From GCA-2717185 sp964386465 (GTDB lineage Bacteria > Pseudomonadota > Alphaproteobacteria > UBA8366 > GCA-2717185): a stretch of 33,075 bases of DNA. Of the stretch, positions 23,537-31,343 are shown one piece after another. Under the pieces are notes generated by a model. It did no database searches. It was given only the letters and a program-made list of their open reading frames with translations, and was not told where the DNA came from. Within the stretch, counting starts at the first letter, position 1. The number at the start of each line of letters is the position of its first letter. The DNA lies in contig CAYLTU010000023.1 in NCBI GenBank assembly GCA_964386465.1, forward strand, positions 1 through 33,075, read 5' to 3'. The translations under genes and the position numbers were made by a program.

Positions 23537-24667
23537 CTGCTGACCGAAGAACAGGCGCTGATCCAGGAGACCGCCGCGCGGTTCGCCCGCGAGCATCTGT
23601 TTCCCTTCGCGGCCAAGTGGGACCGCGACAGTTTCTTCCCGCGCGAAACCGTCGCGGAAATGGGCAAACTCGGCTTCCTCGGCATGCTGGTGCCGCAGGA
23701 CAAGGGCGGCGTCGGCGCCGATCACGTCGCCTATTCGGCCATGCTGGAGGAGATCGGGGCCGGCTGCGGCGCCCTATCGACCTTGGTGAGCGGCCACAAC
23801 TCCGTCGGCTGCCTGCCGATCATCCAATACGGCACGGAAGAACAGCAGAACCGGTATCTGCCGGCGCTGGCCAGCGGCGAAAAACTGTGCTGCTTCTGTC
23901 TCACCGAACCGCATGCGGGCTCGGACGCCTCGACCCTGCGAACGAGCGCCGAACGAAGGAACGGGCATTACCTGCTGAACGGCACGAAACAGTTCGTCAC
24001 GACCGGCAAGAACGCCGATATCGCCCTGGTCTTCGCGCGCACCGGACCGGACCCGGGCAAGCGCGGCATAAGCGCGTTCATCGTGCCGACCGACCATCCC
24101 GGCTACATCGTCGCCCGGGTCGAGGAAAAGCTTGGCCAGCGCGCCTCGGACACTTGCCAGATCGTGCTGGAGAATGTCGAGGTGCCGGCGGAAGACCGGC
24201 TCGGCGACGAGGGCAAAGGCTACCGCATCGCGCTGGCCAATCTGGAGAGCGGCCGCATCGGCATCGCGTCACAGGCGGTCGGCATGGCGCGCTCGGCTTA
24301 CGAGATCGCGCTCGCATACGCGCAGGAGCGGGAGAGTTTCGGCACGCCGATCTTCAACCACCAGGCCGTCGCCTTCCGTCTCGCCGACATGGCGACGGAG
24401 ATCGAGGCCGCGCGCCAGCTCGTGCGGCACGCGGCCGCCCTGCGCGACGCCGGCATGCCCTGCCTGAAGGAAGCGTCGATGGCCAAGGTGGTGACTTCGG
24501 AGATGGCGGAGAAGGTCTGCTCCGATGCGATCCAAACGCTCGGCGGCTACGGCTATCTCGCCGACCACCCGCTGGAGCGCATCTACCGCGACGTGCGCGT
24601 GTGCAAGATCTACGAAGGCACCAACGACATCCAGCGGCTGGTGATCAGCCGGGCGCTGGCGACGTAA
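23534..24667 (+). CDS. Acyl-CoA dehydrogenase
   Basis: A 377-residue FAD-dependent acyl-CoA dehydrogenase. It has the usual three-domain layout: the helical N-terminal domain (LLTEEQALIQETAARFAREH), the beta domain with CCFCLTEPHAGSDASTLRTS and FVTTGKNADIALVFAR, and the C-terminal helical domain with QTLGGYGYLADHPLERIYRD and KIYEGTNDIQRLVISRAL. The catalytic base is Glu361 in the IYEGT motif, the position used in short/medium-chain and isobutyryl enzymes. It oxidises acyl-CoA to enoyl-CoA and passes electrons to ETF. It is co-transcribed with the upstream amidohydrolase gene (15-nt gap). A long shadow frame overlaps it in another phase. Confidence 0.93.
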   Translation: MLLTEEQALIQETAARFAREHLFPFAAKWDRDSFFPRETVAEMGKLGFLGMLVPQDKGGVGADHVAYSAMLEEIGAGCGALSTLVSGHNSVGCLPIIQYGTEEQQNRYLPALASGEKLCCFCLTEPHAGSDASTLRTSAERRNGHYLLNGTKQFVTTGKNADIALVFARTGPDPGKRGISAFIVPTDHPGYIVARVEEKLGQRASDTCQIVLENVEVPAEDRLGDEGKGYRIALANLESGRIGIASQAVGMARSAYEIALAYAQERESFGTPIFNHQAVAFRLADMATEIEAARQLVRHAAALRDAGMPCLKEASMAKVVTSEMAEKVCSDAIQTLGGYGYLADHPLERIYRDVRVCKIYEGTNDIQRLVISRALAT

Positions 24668-24699
24668 AGGTTACCCTTGGCGTTGTTGTCATCGGTCCT

Positions 24700-24785
24700 C
24701 CCCTCACCCTGCCCTCTCCCCAAGGAGAGGGTTCTAATAGTCGAGACACTAAACCCTCTCCTTGGGGAGAGGGCAGGGTGAGGGG
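24700..24785. repeat. Long inverted repeat, family 2 copy a
   Basis: Perfect 34-bp arms (24700-24733 and 24752-24785) separated by 18 bp. Each arm also contains the small palindrome CCCTCTCC-CCAA-GGAGAGGG. It lies between two convergent gene ends (24667 and 24806), so it may terminate both transcripts. Such 'CCCTCACCCT..CTCTCCCC' repeats are frequent in many proteobacteria. A diverged copy is at about 31183-31285. Confidence 0.82.
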
Positions 24786-24805
24786 GAAACAGCACCGCTC
24801 GTGGC

Positions 24806-25210
24806 CTAACTGAACGTCTGTCCCGAAATTGCCGGGTGGTAGATCGGTTGGATCACGTTGCCGGCCGGGTCCTTGACGTGGAAGCTGCGCGCGCCGTCGG
24901 CATGGTCGTGCGGTTGATCCATCACGGCGACGCCTTCGGCCTCGAAATACTCGAACCAATCCTGCAGCTCCTGCTTCGTTCGAACGATGAAGCCGTAGTG
25001 ATCGAAGCAACCGCCGCCATCCGCCGGTTTCTTCGCACGTGACAGCGACAGATTATCGTTGCCGCAGGTCAGATAGACGAGGTTCTCGTTGGCGCGGCTC
25101 AAAATCTCCATGCCCATCACCTCGGTATAGAATTTCTCGCATTCCTCCAGGTTCGGGACGGCGAAGGCGACGTGGCGAATACCGCTGAAGGGTGTCGGGC
25201 GTTGGGTCAT
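24806..25210 (-). CDS. VOC-family (glyoxalase/dioxygenase-fold) protein
   Basis: A 134-residue single-domain vicinal-oxygen-chelate protein. It has paired beta-alpha-beta-beta-beta modules: FSGIRHVAFAVPNLEECEKF, YTEVMGMEILSR, CFDHYGFIVRTKQELQDWF and SFHVKDPAGNVIQPIYHP. Two His ligands are in place (RHVAF and DHYGF). The usual C-terminal metal Glu of the DPxGNxIEL motif is replaced by Gln (NVIQPI), which may alter or abolish metal binding. Members include glyoxalases, extradiol dioxygenases and isomerases. It is monocistronic; a 111-bp space separates it from the divergent amidase gene, with no clear operator seen. Confidence 0.88.
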   Translation of the reverse strand: MTQRPTPFSGIRHVAFAVPNLEECEKFYTEVMGMEILSRANENLVYLTCGNDNLSLSRAKKPADGGGCFDHYGFIVRTKQELQDWFEYFEAEGVAVMDQPHDHADGARSFHVKDPAGNVIQPIYHPAISGQTFS

Positions 25211-25321
25211 CGGTTGGGCTCCAAATCATTGCGCTCGTTTCCACCCTAGTAAATCAGACCTGTGCGTTGAAGCCCGCCGGATAAGGTGCCAAGATCAGCC
25301 AACGACACGGGAGAAGAAATC

Positions 25322-26719
25322 ATGCCAGAGAAATACGATCCCAGAACTTTCAAGGCGCTCAGCTTTCACGACGCCGTACCGCAATTCCGCGACGGTTCCG
25401 ACACGCCGCGCGCCTATCTTGAACGCTGCCTGGAGACCATCGCCGAACGCGAACCGGTCGTGAAGGCCTATGTGACCCTGAACGAAGACGGCGCGCGCGC
25501 GGCGGCCGACGCCAGTACGGCGCGCTACAAGGACGGCAAGCCGTTGTCCACAATCGACGGGCTGCCGATCAGTATCAAGGATCTGCTGGAAACCAAGGAC
25601 ATGCCGACGCAGATGGGCTGCGAAGCCTATGCCGGCAACTTCCCCAAGAACGACAACGCCGCGGTCTGGGCGCTGCGCGAGGCGGGGGCGGTCGTGCTCG
25701 GCAAGACGGTGACGGCGGAGCTCGGCGGCTCGCATCCCGGCGCCACGACCAACCCGTTCGACCCGACGCGGACGCCCGGCGGCTCTTCTTCCGGCTCCGC
25801 GGCGGCGGTGGCCTCGCGCATGGTACCGGCGGCGATCGGCACCCAGGTCGGCGGCTCGATCATCCGTCCGGCCGCCTATTGCGGCAATGTCGCGCTGAAA
25901 CCGACGCAAGGCGGCATCAACCGCGGCGAGCGCCAGGCAACCAGCATGAGCACGCATGGCGTCCATGCCGGCTGCATCGAGGATATGTGGCAGGCGGCCA
26001 TCGAGATCGCGACGCGCGCCGGCGGCGACCGTGGCGCGCTCGGCCTGTTCGGGCCGGCGACCGCACCCGCGGCGGTCAAACCGGAACGGCTGATCGTACT
26101 GGAGACCGCCGGCTGGGCGATCCTCGACGACGAGAGCAAGATCGCGTTCGAAGGATTGCTGGAAAACCTCCAAGCCGCGGGGGTCACGCTGTTGCGGCGC
26201 GCCGATCATCCGCTAGTGGAGGCGTTGGAACAGGCTGTCGTCGAAGCGCCCGCCATCACCGGCAACATCACCCCATGGGAGAATCGCTGGGCGCAGCGCA
26301 ACCTCGTCGACCAGAAAGGCGAATTCGTCAGCGAAAGGATCAAGGCCACCTTGGCCAAGGCGGAGGCGATGACTCACGACGATTATCGCGCAGCCCTGCT
26401 GGCGCGCGAAACGGCGCAACGCGCGCACGCCGCCATCGGCAATCTCGCCGACGCGATGATCACCCTGTCCTGTCCCGGTCCGGCCACGCCGTGGCCCGGA
26501 GATATTCAGGGGCAGCCGTTGGCGCCGCGCCCGACTGGCGACGCCATCTTCAACACGGCAAGCTCGATGCTGTTCGCGCCCTGCGTGACGATGCCGATGA
26601 TGAGCGTCGGCGGCCTGCCGGTCGGCGCCCAGGTGATGGGACAGCAGCATCAGGACGCGCGCATGACCGCGCTCGCCCGCTGGATCATCGACGAGATCGA
26701 TCCTGTTGTGGTTGGCTAG
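25322..26719 (+). CDS. Amidase-signature family amidase
   Basis: A 465-residue serine amidase. The Ser-cisSer-Lys machinery is visible: Lys in LPISIKDLLETKDMPTQMGC, the Gly/Ser-rich loop RTPGGSSSGSAAAVASRMVP with the cis-Ser, and the nucleophile Ser in GTQVGGSIIRPAAYCGNVAL. The oxyanion loop differs slightly from the usual GTDTGGSIR-x-PA (Gln-Val for Asp-Thr and an inserted Ile), so substrate preference may be unusual. Family members hydrolyse amides, hydantoin-derived carbamoyl groups or biuret. The start at 25322 has GGGAGAAG upstream; an extended frame from 25286 is less likely. It is monocistronic and convergent with the 2-hydroxyacid dehydrogenase gene. Confidence 0.9.
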   Translation: MPEKYDPRTFKALSFHDAVPQFRDGSDTPRAYLERCLETIAEREPVVKAYVTLNEDGARAAADASTARYKDGKPLSTIDGLPISIKDLLETKDMPTQMGCEAYAGNFPKNDNAAVWALREAGAVVLGKTVTAELGGSHPGATTNPFDPTRTPGGSSSGSAAAVASRMVPAAIGTQVGGSIIRPAAYCGNVALKPTQGGINRGERQATSMSTHGVHAGCIEDMWQAAIEIATRAGGDRGALGLFGPATAPAAVKPERLIVLETAGWAILDDESKIAFEGLLENLQAAGVTLLRRADHPLVEALEQAVVEAPAITGNITPWENRWAQRNLVDQKGEFVSERIKATLAKAEAMTHDDYRAALLARETAQRAHAAIGNLADAMITLSCPGPATPWPGDIQGQPLAPRPTGDAIFNTASSMLFAPCVTMPMMSVGGLPVGAQVMGQQHQDARMTALARWIIDEIDPVVVG

Positions 26720-26735
26720 GAACCGTACCCCCACT

Positions 26736-26821
26736 GTCGCCCTTGGGCTTGACCCGAGGGCCCAACTTGCAACCGCGAAACGGTCTTCAACCTGGATTCT
26801 CGGATCAAGTCCAAGAATGAC
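26736..26821. repeat. Inverted repeat, family 1 copy b (imperfect)
   Basis: The left arm at 26736-26764 (core CCTTGGGCTTGACCCGAGGG) and the right arm at 26793-26821 pair imperfectly. It is the same family as 15153-15291 but decayed and with a shorter spacer. It again lies between convergent gene ends (26719 and 26854). Confidence 0.7.
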
Positions 26822-26853
26822 AACAAGAGGTAGTCTCTGACGGTTCGTGATTG

Positions 26854-28061
26854 TTAGTCGTCGGTAACGGCCCGGCCCATGATGCGCTTGAAGCGCTCCT
26901 TATAGACCGGCCAGACCTGCGGATTGGCGAGGCGCGGCGGCCGGCCGCCGGAGAGGATCGTGCGCCATTGTTCGGCGGCGGCGGTCATCCCTTTCAACGC
27001 ACTTTCCGGCGTGATCGCGGCGATGTGCGGTGACGCGAACACATTGTCGAATTTGAGCAGCGGATGGTCGAGCGGCGGCGGCTCTTCGATCCAGACATCG
27101 ANNNNNNNNNNNNNNNNNNNNNNNNNNNNNNNNNNNNNNNNNNNNNNNNNNNNNNNNNNNNNNNNNNNNNNNNNNNNNNNNNNNNNNNNNNNNNNNNNNN
27201 NTCGAATTTGAGCAGCGGATGGTCGAGCGGCGGCGGCTCTTCGATCCAGACATCGAGCCCCGCGCCCGCCAGTTGGCCCTCCGAAAGCGCCGTCGCCAAC
27301 GCCGCTTCGTCGTGGATGCCGCCGCGGCCGATGGTGATGAAATAGGCCGTCTCCTTCATCTTCTCGAAGGCGGCGGCGCCGAACATGCCGCGTGTTTCGT
27401 CATTCAAGCCGCAAGCGACGAGAATGAAATCGGATCGTTCGAGAAGATCGTCGAAACGCACCAACTCGGCGCCCCGCTCCGCTGCCTGTTCGCTTGTCAA
27501 CCGCGGATGCGCCGCCAGCACCTTCATGCCGAAGGCGACCCGGCAGATCTCCGACACGCGCGCGCCGATCTGGCCGAGACCGACGATACCGAGCGTTTTG
27601 CCGAAGATATCGTTGTTCATGAAATCGCGGCGCACCCAGTTCCGGTCGCGGCGCAACGCCTGATTCACCTGTGCGATCTTCTTGGTCAGCGACAGCATCA
27701 TGCCGACCGCATGCTCCGACACGGCCTCCGCGTTCATGCCGGCCTGATTGACGACCAGCACACCGGCCTCGGTACAATCGGCGACATGAATGGTGTCGTA
27801 GCCAGCCCCCCCGGTCGACATCGCCAGCAGGTTCGGACAGCGTTCGATGAGGGCGCTGTGGCCGCGATACGCGTCCCGGACGTCGCGCCAGTTGCCTCGG
27901 ATCTGATAGCCGGTGGCGCGTTGCAGAACAGCGTCGATCTCCGCGTCCGGCATGGTTTGTTCCAGCCGCGTCAGTTCGATATCGCCATCCCGCGTGAGGG
28001 TATCTTCGAACGCCTGCGGATCGGTCAGAAAATCAAAATAGAAAACATGTTTCTTCGGCAT
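26854..28061 (-). CDS. D-isomer-specific 2-hydroxyacid dehydrogenase, interrupted by an assembly gap
   Basis: Reads as two pieces: 28061 to the gap, and 27046 to 26854. Removing the 100 N and one copy of the duplicated 55 bp joins them in frame to a protein of about 350 residues, a normal length for the family. It has the Rossmann motif TLGIVGLGQIGARV, the catalytic Arg region in VACGLNDETRGMFG, Glu in AGLDVWIEEPPPLDHPLLKF and the catalytic His in NVFASPHIAAITPESALKGM. The family reduces 2-keto acids (glyoxylate, hydroxypyruvate and similar) with NAD(P)H. The gene is therefore probably intact in the organism. It is divergent from the universal stress protein gene across a 247-bp region full of palindromes. 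A purine-rich GAAGGAAG precedes the ATG. Confidence 0.9.
27047..27256. other. Assembly gap: 100 N flanked by identical 55-bp ends
   Basis: N run at 27102-27201. The 55 bp before it (27047-27101) is identical to the 55 bp after it (27202-27256). This is the signature of two contigs ending in the same k-mer that were scaffolded instead of merged. The frame of the surrounding gene is restored exactly when one copy and the N run are removed (155 bp). Confidence 0.93.
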
Positions 28062-28088
28062 TTGATTTCGCTTCCTTCGCAGAGTCCC

Positions 28089-28152
28089 TAGATCAGATCG
28101 GGGTTTGTCGGCATCGCCTGTGGCGATCCGACAACCGCGTGAATCTGATCTA
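28089..28152. repeat. 64-bp hairpin element, family 3 copy a
   Basis: Outer arms TAGATCAGAT / ATCTGATCTA, inner arms TTGTCGG / CCGACAA and ATCGC / GCGAT. It aligns end to end with 29128-29191 and has compensatory differences in both stems. It lies just upstream of the start of the minus-strand dehydrogenase gene, in a divergent promoter region. Confidence 0.75.
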
Positions 28153-28164
28153 TCTTACGGGTAA

Positions 28165-28226
28165 AGAGCGGATTCACCGTTTTAGACGAACTCATGTAAT
28201 GAGTTCGTCTAAAACTGATACGCTCT
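28165..28226. repeat. Nested palindrome with 17-bp perfect stem, related to family 3
   Basis: Outer AGAGCG / CGCTCT (28165-28170, 28221-28226) encloses a perfect 17-bp inverted repeat (28179-28195 and 28199-28215, arm GTTTTAGACGAACTCAT) with a 3-nt loop. Its outer arm AGAGCGGATTCAC resembles the reverse complement of the family 3 arm (GTGAATCTGCTCT), so it is probably a relative. It sits 83 bp upstream of the universal stress protein gene. Confidence 0.65.
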
Positions 28227-28308
28227 ATGCGGTACACGAATTGATCCAAATCGTTTCGGACGTTGCCGCAAGCAACCATATTGGGGACGACGCCACAGAG
28301 GAGTGAGG

Positions 28309-29130
28309 ATGGCCCTGAAGAATATTCTGGTGCACGTGACGGATACCGCGCAATCGAAACTTCGATTGGAGACGGCCGTCGCGCTGTGCGGTGCGCATGA
28401 CGCGCATCTGACGGGACTGGGTGTCCACGCAATCCCCAACATGCCACCCTACAGTGTCGGCGCAATCCCGGATATCGTCAGCGGACCCTTCGCGGCACAG
28501 CAGACCGCCGCCGTCGCCGCGGCCCGCACGGCCTTCGAAGACACCGTCAGCCGCGCCGGCTGGACCGACCGCAGCAGTTGGCTCGAGCTTGAGGGCAACG
28601 TTACCGAGATCATCGGGCTGCACGCACGCTATGTCGATCTCACCGTGACCGGCCAAGACACGCAGGAACGGGAGCCGTTCGAGATCAGTACGATCGACCT
28701 GGTCCTCCGCTCCGGCCGGCCGGTCCTCGTGACGCCGTACGACGCGGCGTACAAACCGATAGGCAAACGGATTGCCGTCGCTTGGAACGGCAACAGGGAG
28801 GCCGCCCGGGCCGTATCGGACGCCATGCCGCTTCTCGTGGCGGCGGACAGGGTGGAAGTAGTGTCGATTGCCGCGGACATCCCGAGCGACGTTCCTGGCG
28901 CGGACATCGCGACACATCTCGCGCAACACGGCGTGTCTGTCGAACTGAAGCTTCTGGCCGATACCGCGAATGATCCCGGCGCAACGTTGTTGGATTACGT
29001 CGGCGACAGCGGCGCCGATATGATCGTAATGGGGGCCTATGGCCGGTCGCGGCTCAGCGAGTGGGTGTTCGGCGGCGTCACGCGGCATGTCCTGCGGGAA
29101 ATGCGCGTTCCGGTGCTTATGTCCCACTAG
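28309..29130 (+). CDS. Tandem-domain universal stress protein
   Basis: A 273-residue protein with two UspA-type domains. The first (about 1-140) starts LKNILVHVTDTAQSKLRLET and is degenerate, lacking a clear ATP loop. The second (about 150-273) has GKRIAVAWNGNREAARAVSD and the ATP-binding motif MGAYGRSRLSEWVFGGVTRH, followed by the terminal strand VLREMRVPVLMSH. Tandem Usp proteins respond to starvation, oxygen and redox stress. The ATG at 28309 with GAGGAG 5 nt upstream is preferred to the GTG two codons earlier. Its TAG stop forms the first bases of the downstream 64-bp hairpin element, so the repeat abuts or created the end of the gene. Confidence 0.88.
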   Translation: MALKNILVHVTDTAQSKLRLETAVALCGAHDAHLTGLGVHAIPNMPPYSVGAIPDIVSGPFAAQQTAAVAAARTAFEDTVSRAGWTDRSSWLELEGNVTEIIGLHARYVDLTVTGQDTQEREPFEISTIDLVLRSGRPVLVTPYDAAYKPIGKRIAVAWNGNREAARAVSDAMPLLVAADRVEVVSIAADIPSDVPGADIATHLAQHGVSVELKLLADTANDPGATLLDYVGDSGADMIVMGAYGRSRLSEWVFGGVTRHVLREMRVPVLMSH

Positions 29131-29191
29131 AGCAGATCGGGGTTAGTTGGAATCGCTTTTGGCGATCCAACAACCGCGTGAATCTGCTCTA
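29128..29191. repeat. 64-bp hairpin element, family 3 copy b
   Basis: Outer arms TAGAGCAGAT / ATCTGCTCTA, inner arms GTTGG / CCAAC and AATCGC / GCGAT. It has the same length and layout as 28089-28152. It overlaps the stop codon of the universal stress protein gene and lies between convergent gene ends, so it may act as a terminator. Confidence 0.75.
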
Positions 29192-29211
29192 CACTATAGA
29201 AATCGATCGGA

Positions 29212-29940
29212 TCACTCGATCCCGCGTTCGCGCTTCCAATCGACGACGCGGCCAAGGGTGGGGTCGTCCGGGCGTTGCCGGTAGTAAGGCACGAGCGGAC
29301 GCATTTTGTCGAAGAGCCGCCACAACTCCTTCATCGGTTCGTCGTGATCGTCGACCCGCAGATTGACGATGGCATAGCTCTCATTTTCATGCACCAGGAC
29401 TGCCGCCGCGCGCTGGCCGTCCGGCTGACCGCCGGCATCGGTGCCGGCGCTGATCGCATGCATCAGGCGGGTCTCGATATCCTCCGCTTCATGCTCCCGC
29501 ATGGCGTTCGCCATCGCCGCGACGACCCCCTCATCCACGACGGCGTTGCCCATGACGACCCACCCGTCGCCGGTCTCATGGCCCGCCCAGGGATTGTTGC
29601 TGGACCCGGTGCGCACGGCGGTGCGGCCGAAGCGGTCGACGATGCCGAGCTGCCGATATTCGATATAGGGATCGCTGGCTTCCAGCTCCGCCATCACCCG
29701 CGCGGCAGGATAGCCCAGCTCGAGCAGCTTGATGGCGAGCGGACCGAGCCGCGGATCGGTTGACGCCTGCGTTCCGACGGCGCCGACATTCGCCATCACG
29801 GACGGCACCCGACCGCCGGTCCCGATCTCGCCCGTCGTCACCGATACGCCCAGCCGCCCGGTACGCGGACAGCGGCCGATGGCGGTGAAGGTGTGCTGCT
29901 CCGGCCCGCGCTCGAAGGTTACGCCTTTTAGAACATCCAT
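29212..29940 (-). CDS. DUF1028 family protein (putative Ntn-hydrolase)
   Basis: A 242-residue protein of the DUF1028 family. It has the typical N-terminal strand TFTAIGRCPRTGRLGVSVTT, RVPSVMANVGAVGTQASTDP, LAIKLLELGYPAARVMAELE, YRQLGIVDRFGRTAVRTGSS and GWVVMGNAVVDEGVVAAM. The family has an Ntn-hydrolase-like fold, commonly occurs beside peptidases, amidases and transporters, and has no proven general function. The start is supported by AAGGAG. It lies 30 nt behind the ketopantoate-reductase-like gene on the same strand, so the two form an operon. Confidence 0.87.
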   Translation of the reverse strand: MDVLKGVTFERGPEQHTFTAIGRCPRTGRLGVSVTTGEIGTGGRVPSVMANVGAVGTQASTDPRLGPLAIKLLELGYPAARVMAELEASDPYIEYRQLGIVDRFGRTAVRTGSSNNPWAGHETGDGWVVMGNAVVDEGVVAAMANAMREHEAEDIETRLMHAISAGTDAGGQPDGQRAAAVLVHENESYAIVNLRVDDHDEPMKELWRLFDKMRPLVPYYRQRPDDPTLGRVVDWKRERGIE

Positions 29941-29970
29941 GGATTCGCTCCTTGCCGGACAGTCGTCGCG

Positions 29971-30981
29971 CTACGCCGGCAGTTCGATCGCCGGCGCGCC
30001 GGGCAGTTGGCCCGTCATCTGCGCCCTTAGCTGGACCAATGCCAGTACGGTGTCGATGGTCGGCGTCTCGACGCCGGCCAGTTTCGCCAATTCCGCGACC
30101 GCGCCGACGATCGGGGCGATCTCCATCGGCCTGCCGCGTTCCAGATCCTGCAGCATCGATGTCTTGTGGAAGGCCGCTCCCTTGCGGGTTCCTTCGATGC
30201 GGGCGTCGATGGAGGCTTCCGGATCCGTGCCCAGCGCCGTACCCACGGAAATGACCTCCGCCATGAGCCGGCGAAGCAACGCCTCCATGTCGGGATCGTT
30301 GGCCATCGCACCTGCATGCGCCAAGGTCAGAGCGCTTGTCGGGTTGTAGGCCATGTTGCCCATCAGCTTGATCCAGATGTCCTTGCGGATTTCCGGCCGG
30401 ATCTGACAGGTGATGCCGGACGCCTCGACCGCCTCCTGGAAGCGCAGGCATCTTTCGGATTCGACACCGTCGGGCTCGCCGATCTGATAGCGGAAGGACT
30501 TGCCGGGCGACTTTACGACGCCGGGCTCGATCACCTCGCTCGCCACATAGGTGATGCAGCCGATCGCCCGTTCCGGACCGACACCGTTCCACTGCTTGCC
30601 GTCTGGATCGACCGCCTTGACCTGATAGTTCTCCCATTGCCCGGGGAGCTTGTAGAAATACCACCAGGGAATGCCGTTCATCGCCGTCGCGACCGTCGTG
30701 TCGGGTCCGAGCAGCGGCTGCATCGCGTCGACCACGCCCGGCGCCTGATGGGATTTCAGCGAGACGACGACGTAATCCTGCGGGCCCAGCGTGCCGGGAT
30801 CGTCGGTCACGTGCGGATGGGTCACGAACTGCCGGTCGCCCGTAATGAGCTTGAGACCGTTCTCGCGCATCGCCTCAAGATGCGCACCGCGCGCGATCAG
30901 ACTGACGTCGTAGCCCTGGCGGCTAATCAGCGCGCCCAGATTGCCGCCGATCGCCCCGGCGCCGAATACGGTGATTTTCAT
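29971..30981 (-). CDS. Ketopantoate reductase-family (ApbA/PanE-like) dehydrogenase
   Basis: A 336-residue NADP-dependent 6-phosphogluconate-dehydrogenase-like protein. The N-terminal Rossmann motif is ITVFGAGAIGGNLGALISRQ. The substrate-side motifs are VVVSLKSHQAPGVVDAMQPL, ATAMNGIPWWYFYKLPG and WIKLMGNMAYNPTSALT, with Lys and Asn in family positions. Classical PanE makes pantoate, but the many paralogues in catabolic clusters reduce other 2-keto acids. The insertion around DPDGKQWNGVGPERAIG and the Trp-rich WW-FYK segment mark it as one of these. It is the first gene of an operon with the DUF1028 gene. Confidence 0.88.
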   Translation of the reverse strand: MKITVFGAGAIGGNLGALISRQGYDVSLIARGAHLEAMRENGLKLITGDRQFVTHPHVTDDPGTLGPQDYVVVSLKSHQAPGVVDAMQPLLGPDTTVATAMNGIPWWYFYKLPGQWENYQVKAVDPDGKQWNGVGPERAIGCITYVASEVIEPGVVKSPGKSFRYQIGEPDGVESERCLRFQEAVEASGITCQIRPEIRKDIWIKLMGNMAYNPTSALTLAHAGAMANDPDMEALLRRLMAEVISVGTALGTDPEASIDARIEGTRKGAAFHKTSMLQDLERGRPMEIAPIVGAVAELAKLAGVETPTIDTVLALVQLRAQMTGQLPGAPAIELPA

Positions 30982-31066
30982 AAAACTCCCCTATGCCGCT
31001 CTTGCGGCTTTATTAAAGCCTGTCGTACCGGATCAGAGCAATCCACAGGCCGAGAAACACATCGTT

Positions 31067-31150
31067 GTCGCCCTTGGACTTGATCCGAGAGCCCAACTTT
31101 TCACCACGCGGCGGGTTGCACTATGGGTTCTCGGGGAAAGGCTCTGAGAG
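31067..31150. repeat. Inverted repeat, family 1 copy c (decayed)
   Basis: The left arm at 31067-31095 (core CCTTGGACTTGATCCGAGAG) is close to copy b. The right arm near 31124-31150 is only partly preserved (TGGGTTCTCGG). Confidence 0.6.
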
Positions 31151-31182
31151 ACCTCTGTAAAATGGTGAAATTGTACGCCGTC

Positions 31183-31285
31183 CACCCCCACCCTAGCCCT
31201 CCCCCGTCAAGGGGGAGGGATTAACTTATTGAAATCAAAAAACTATCCCTTCCCCCCTTGCGGGGGAAGGTTAGGATGGGGGGTG
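31183..31285. repeat. Inverted repeat, family 2 copy b
   Basis: The left arm begins CACCCCCACCCTAGCCCTCC and contains CCTCCCCC-GTCA-AGGGGGAGG. The right arm contains TCCCTTCCCCC..GGGGGAAGG and ends GGATGGGGGGTG. The two pair imperfectly over about 35 bp. It is downstream of the HpaI-type aldolase gene and could terminate it. Confidence 0.68.
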
Positions 31286-31343
31286 AAACACCATCGTCGG
31301 CAGTATTTCGCTGAGGTCTCCCAGAGCCCTTTTCGCGCCGTCC

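Larger units (their letters stand above)
30982..31343. other. Intergenic region occupied by two repeat families
   Basis: About 360 bp with no gene. It contains a decayed family 1 repeat (31067-31150) and a family 2 repeat (31183-31285). The promoter of the ketopantoate-reductase-like gene must lie in the first 80 bp; no consensus was recognised. Confidence 0.6.

Noticed and set aside
27047..27256. A genuine tandem duplication of 55 bp
   Set aside because: The copies are identical, exactly abut an N run and break an otherwise perfect gene; a scaffolding overlap explains all of this.
28165..28226. CRISPR-like repeat unit
   Set aside because: Only one palindrome, no regularly spaced copies and no cas genes.
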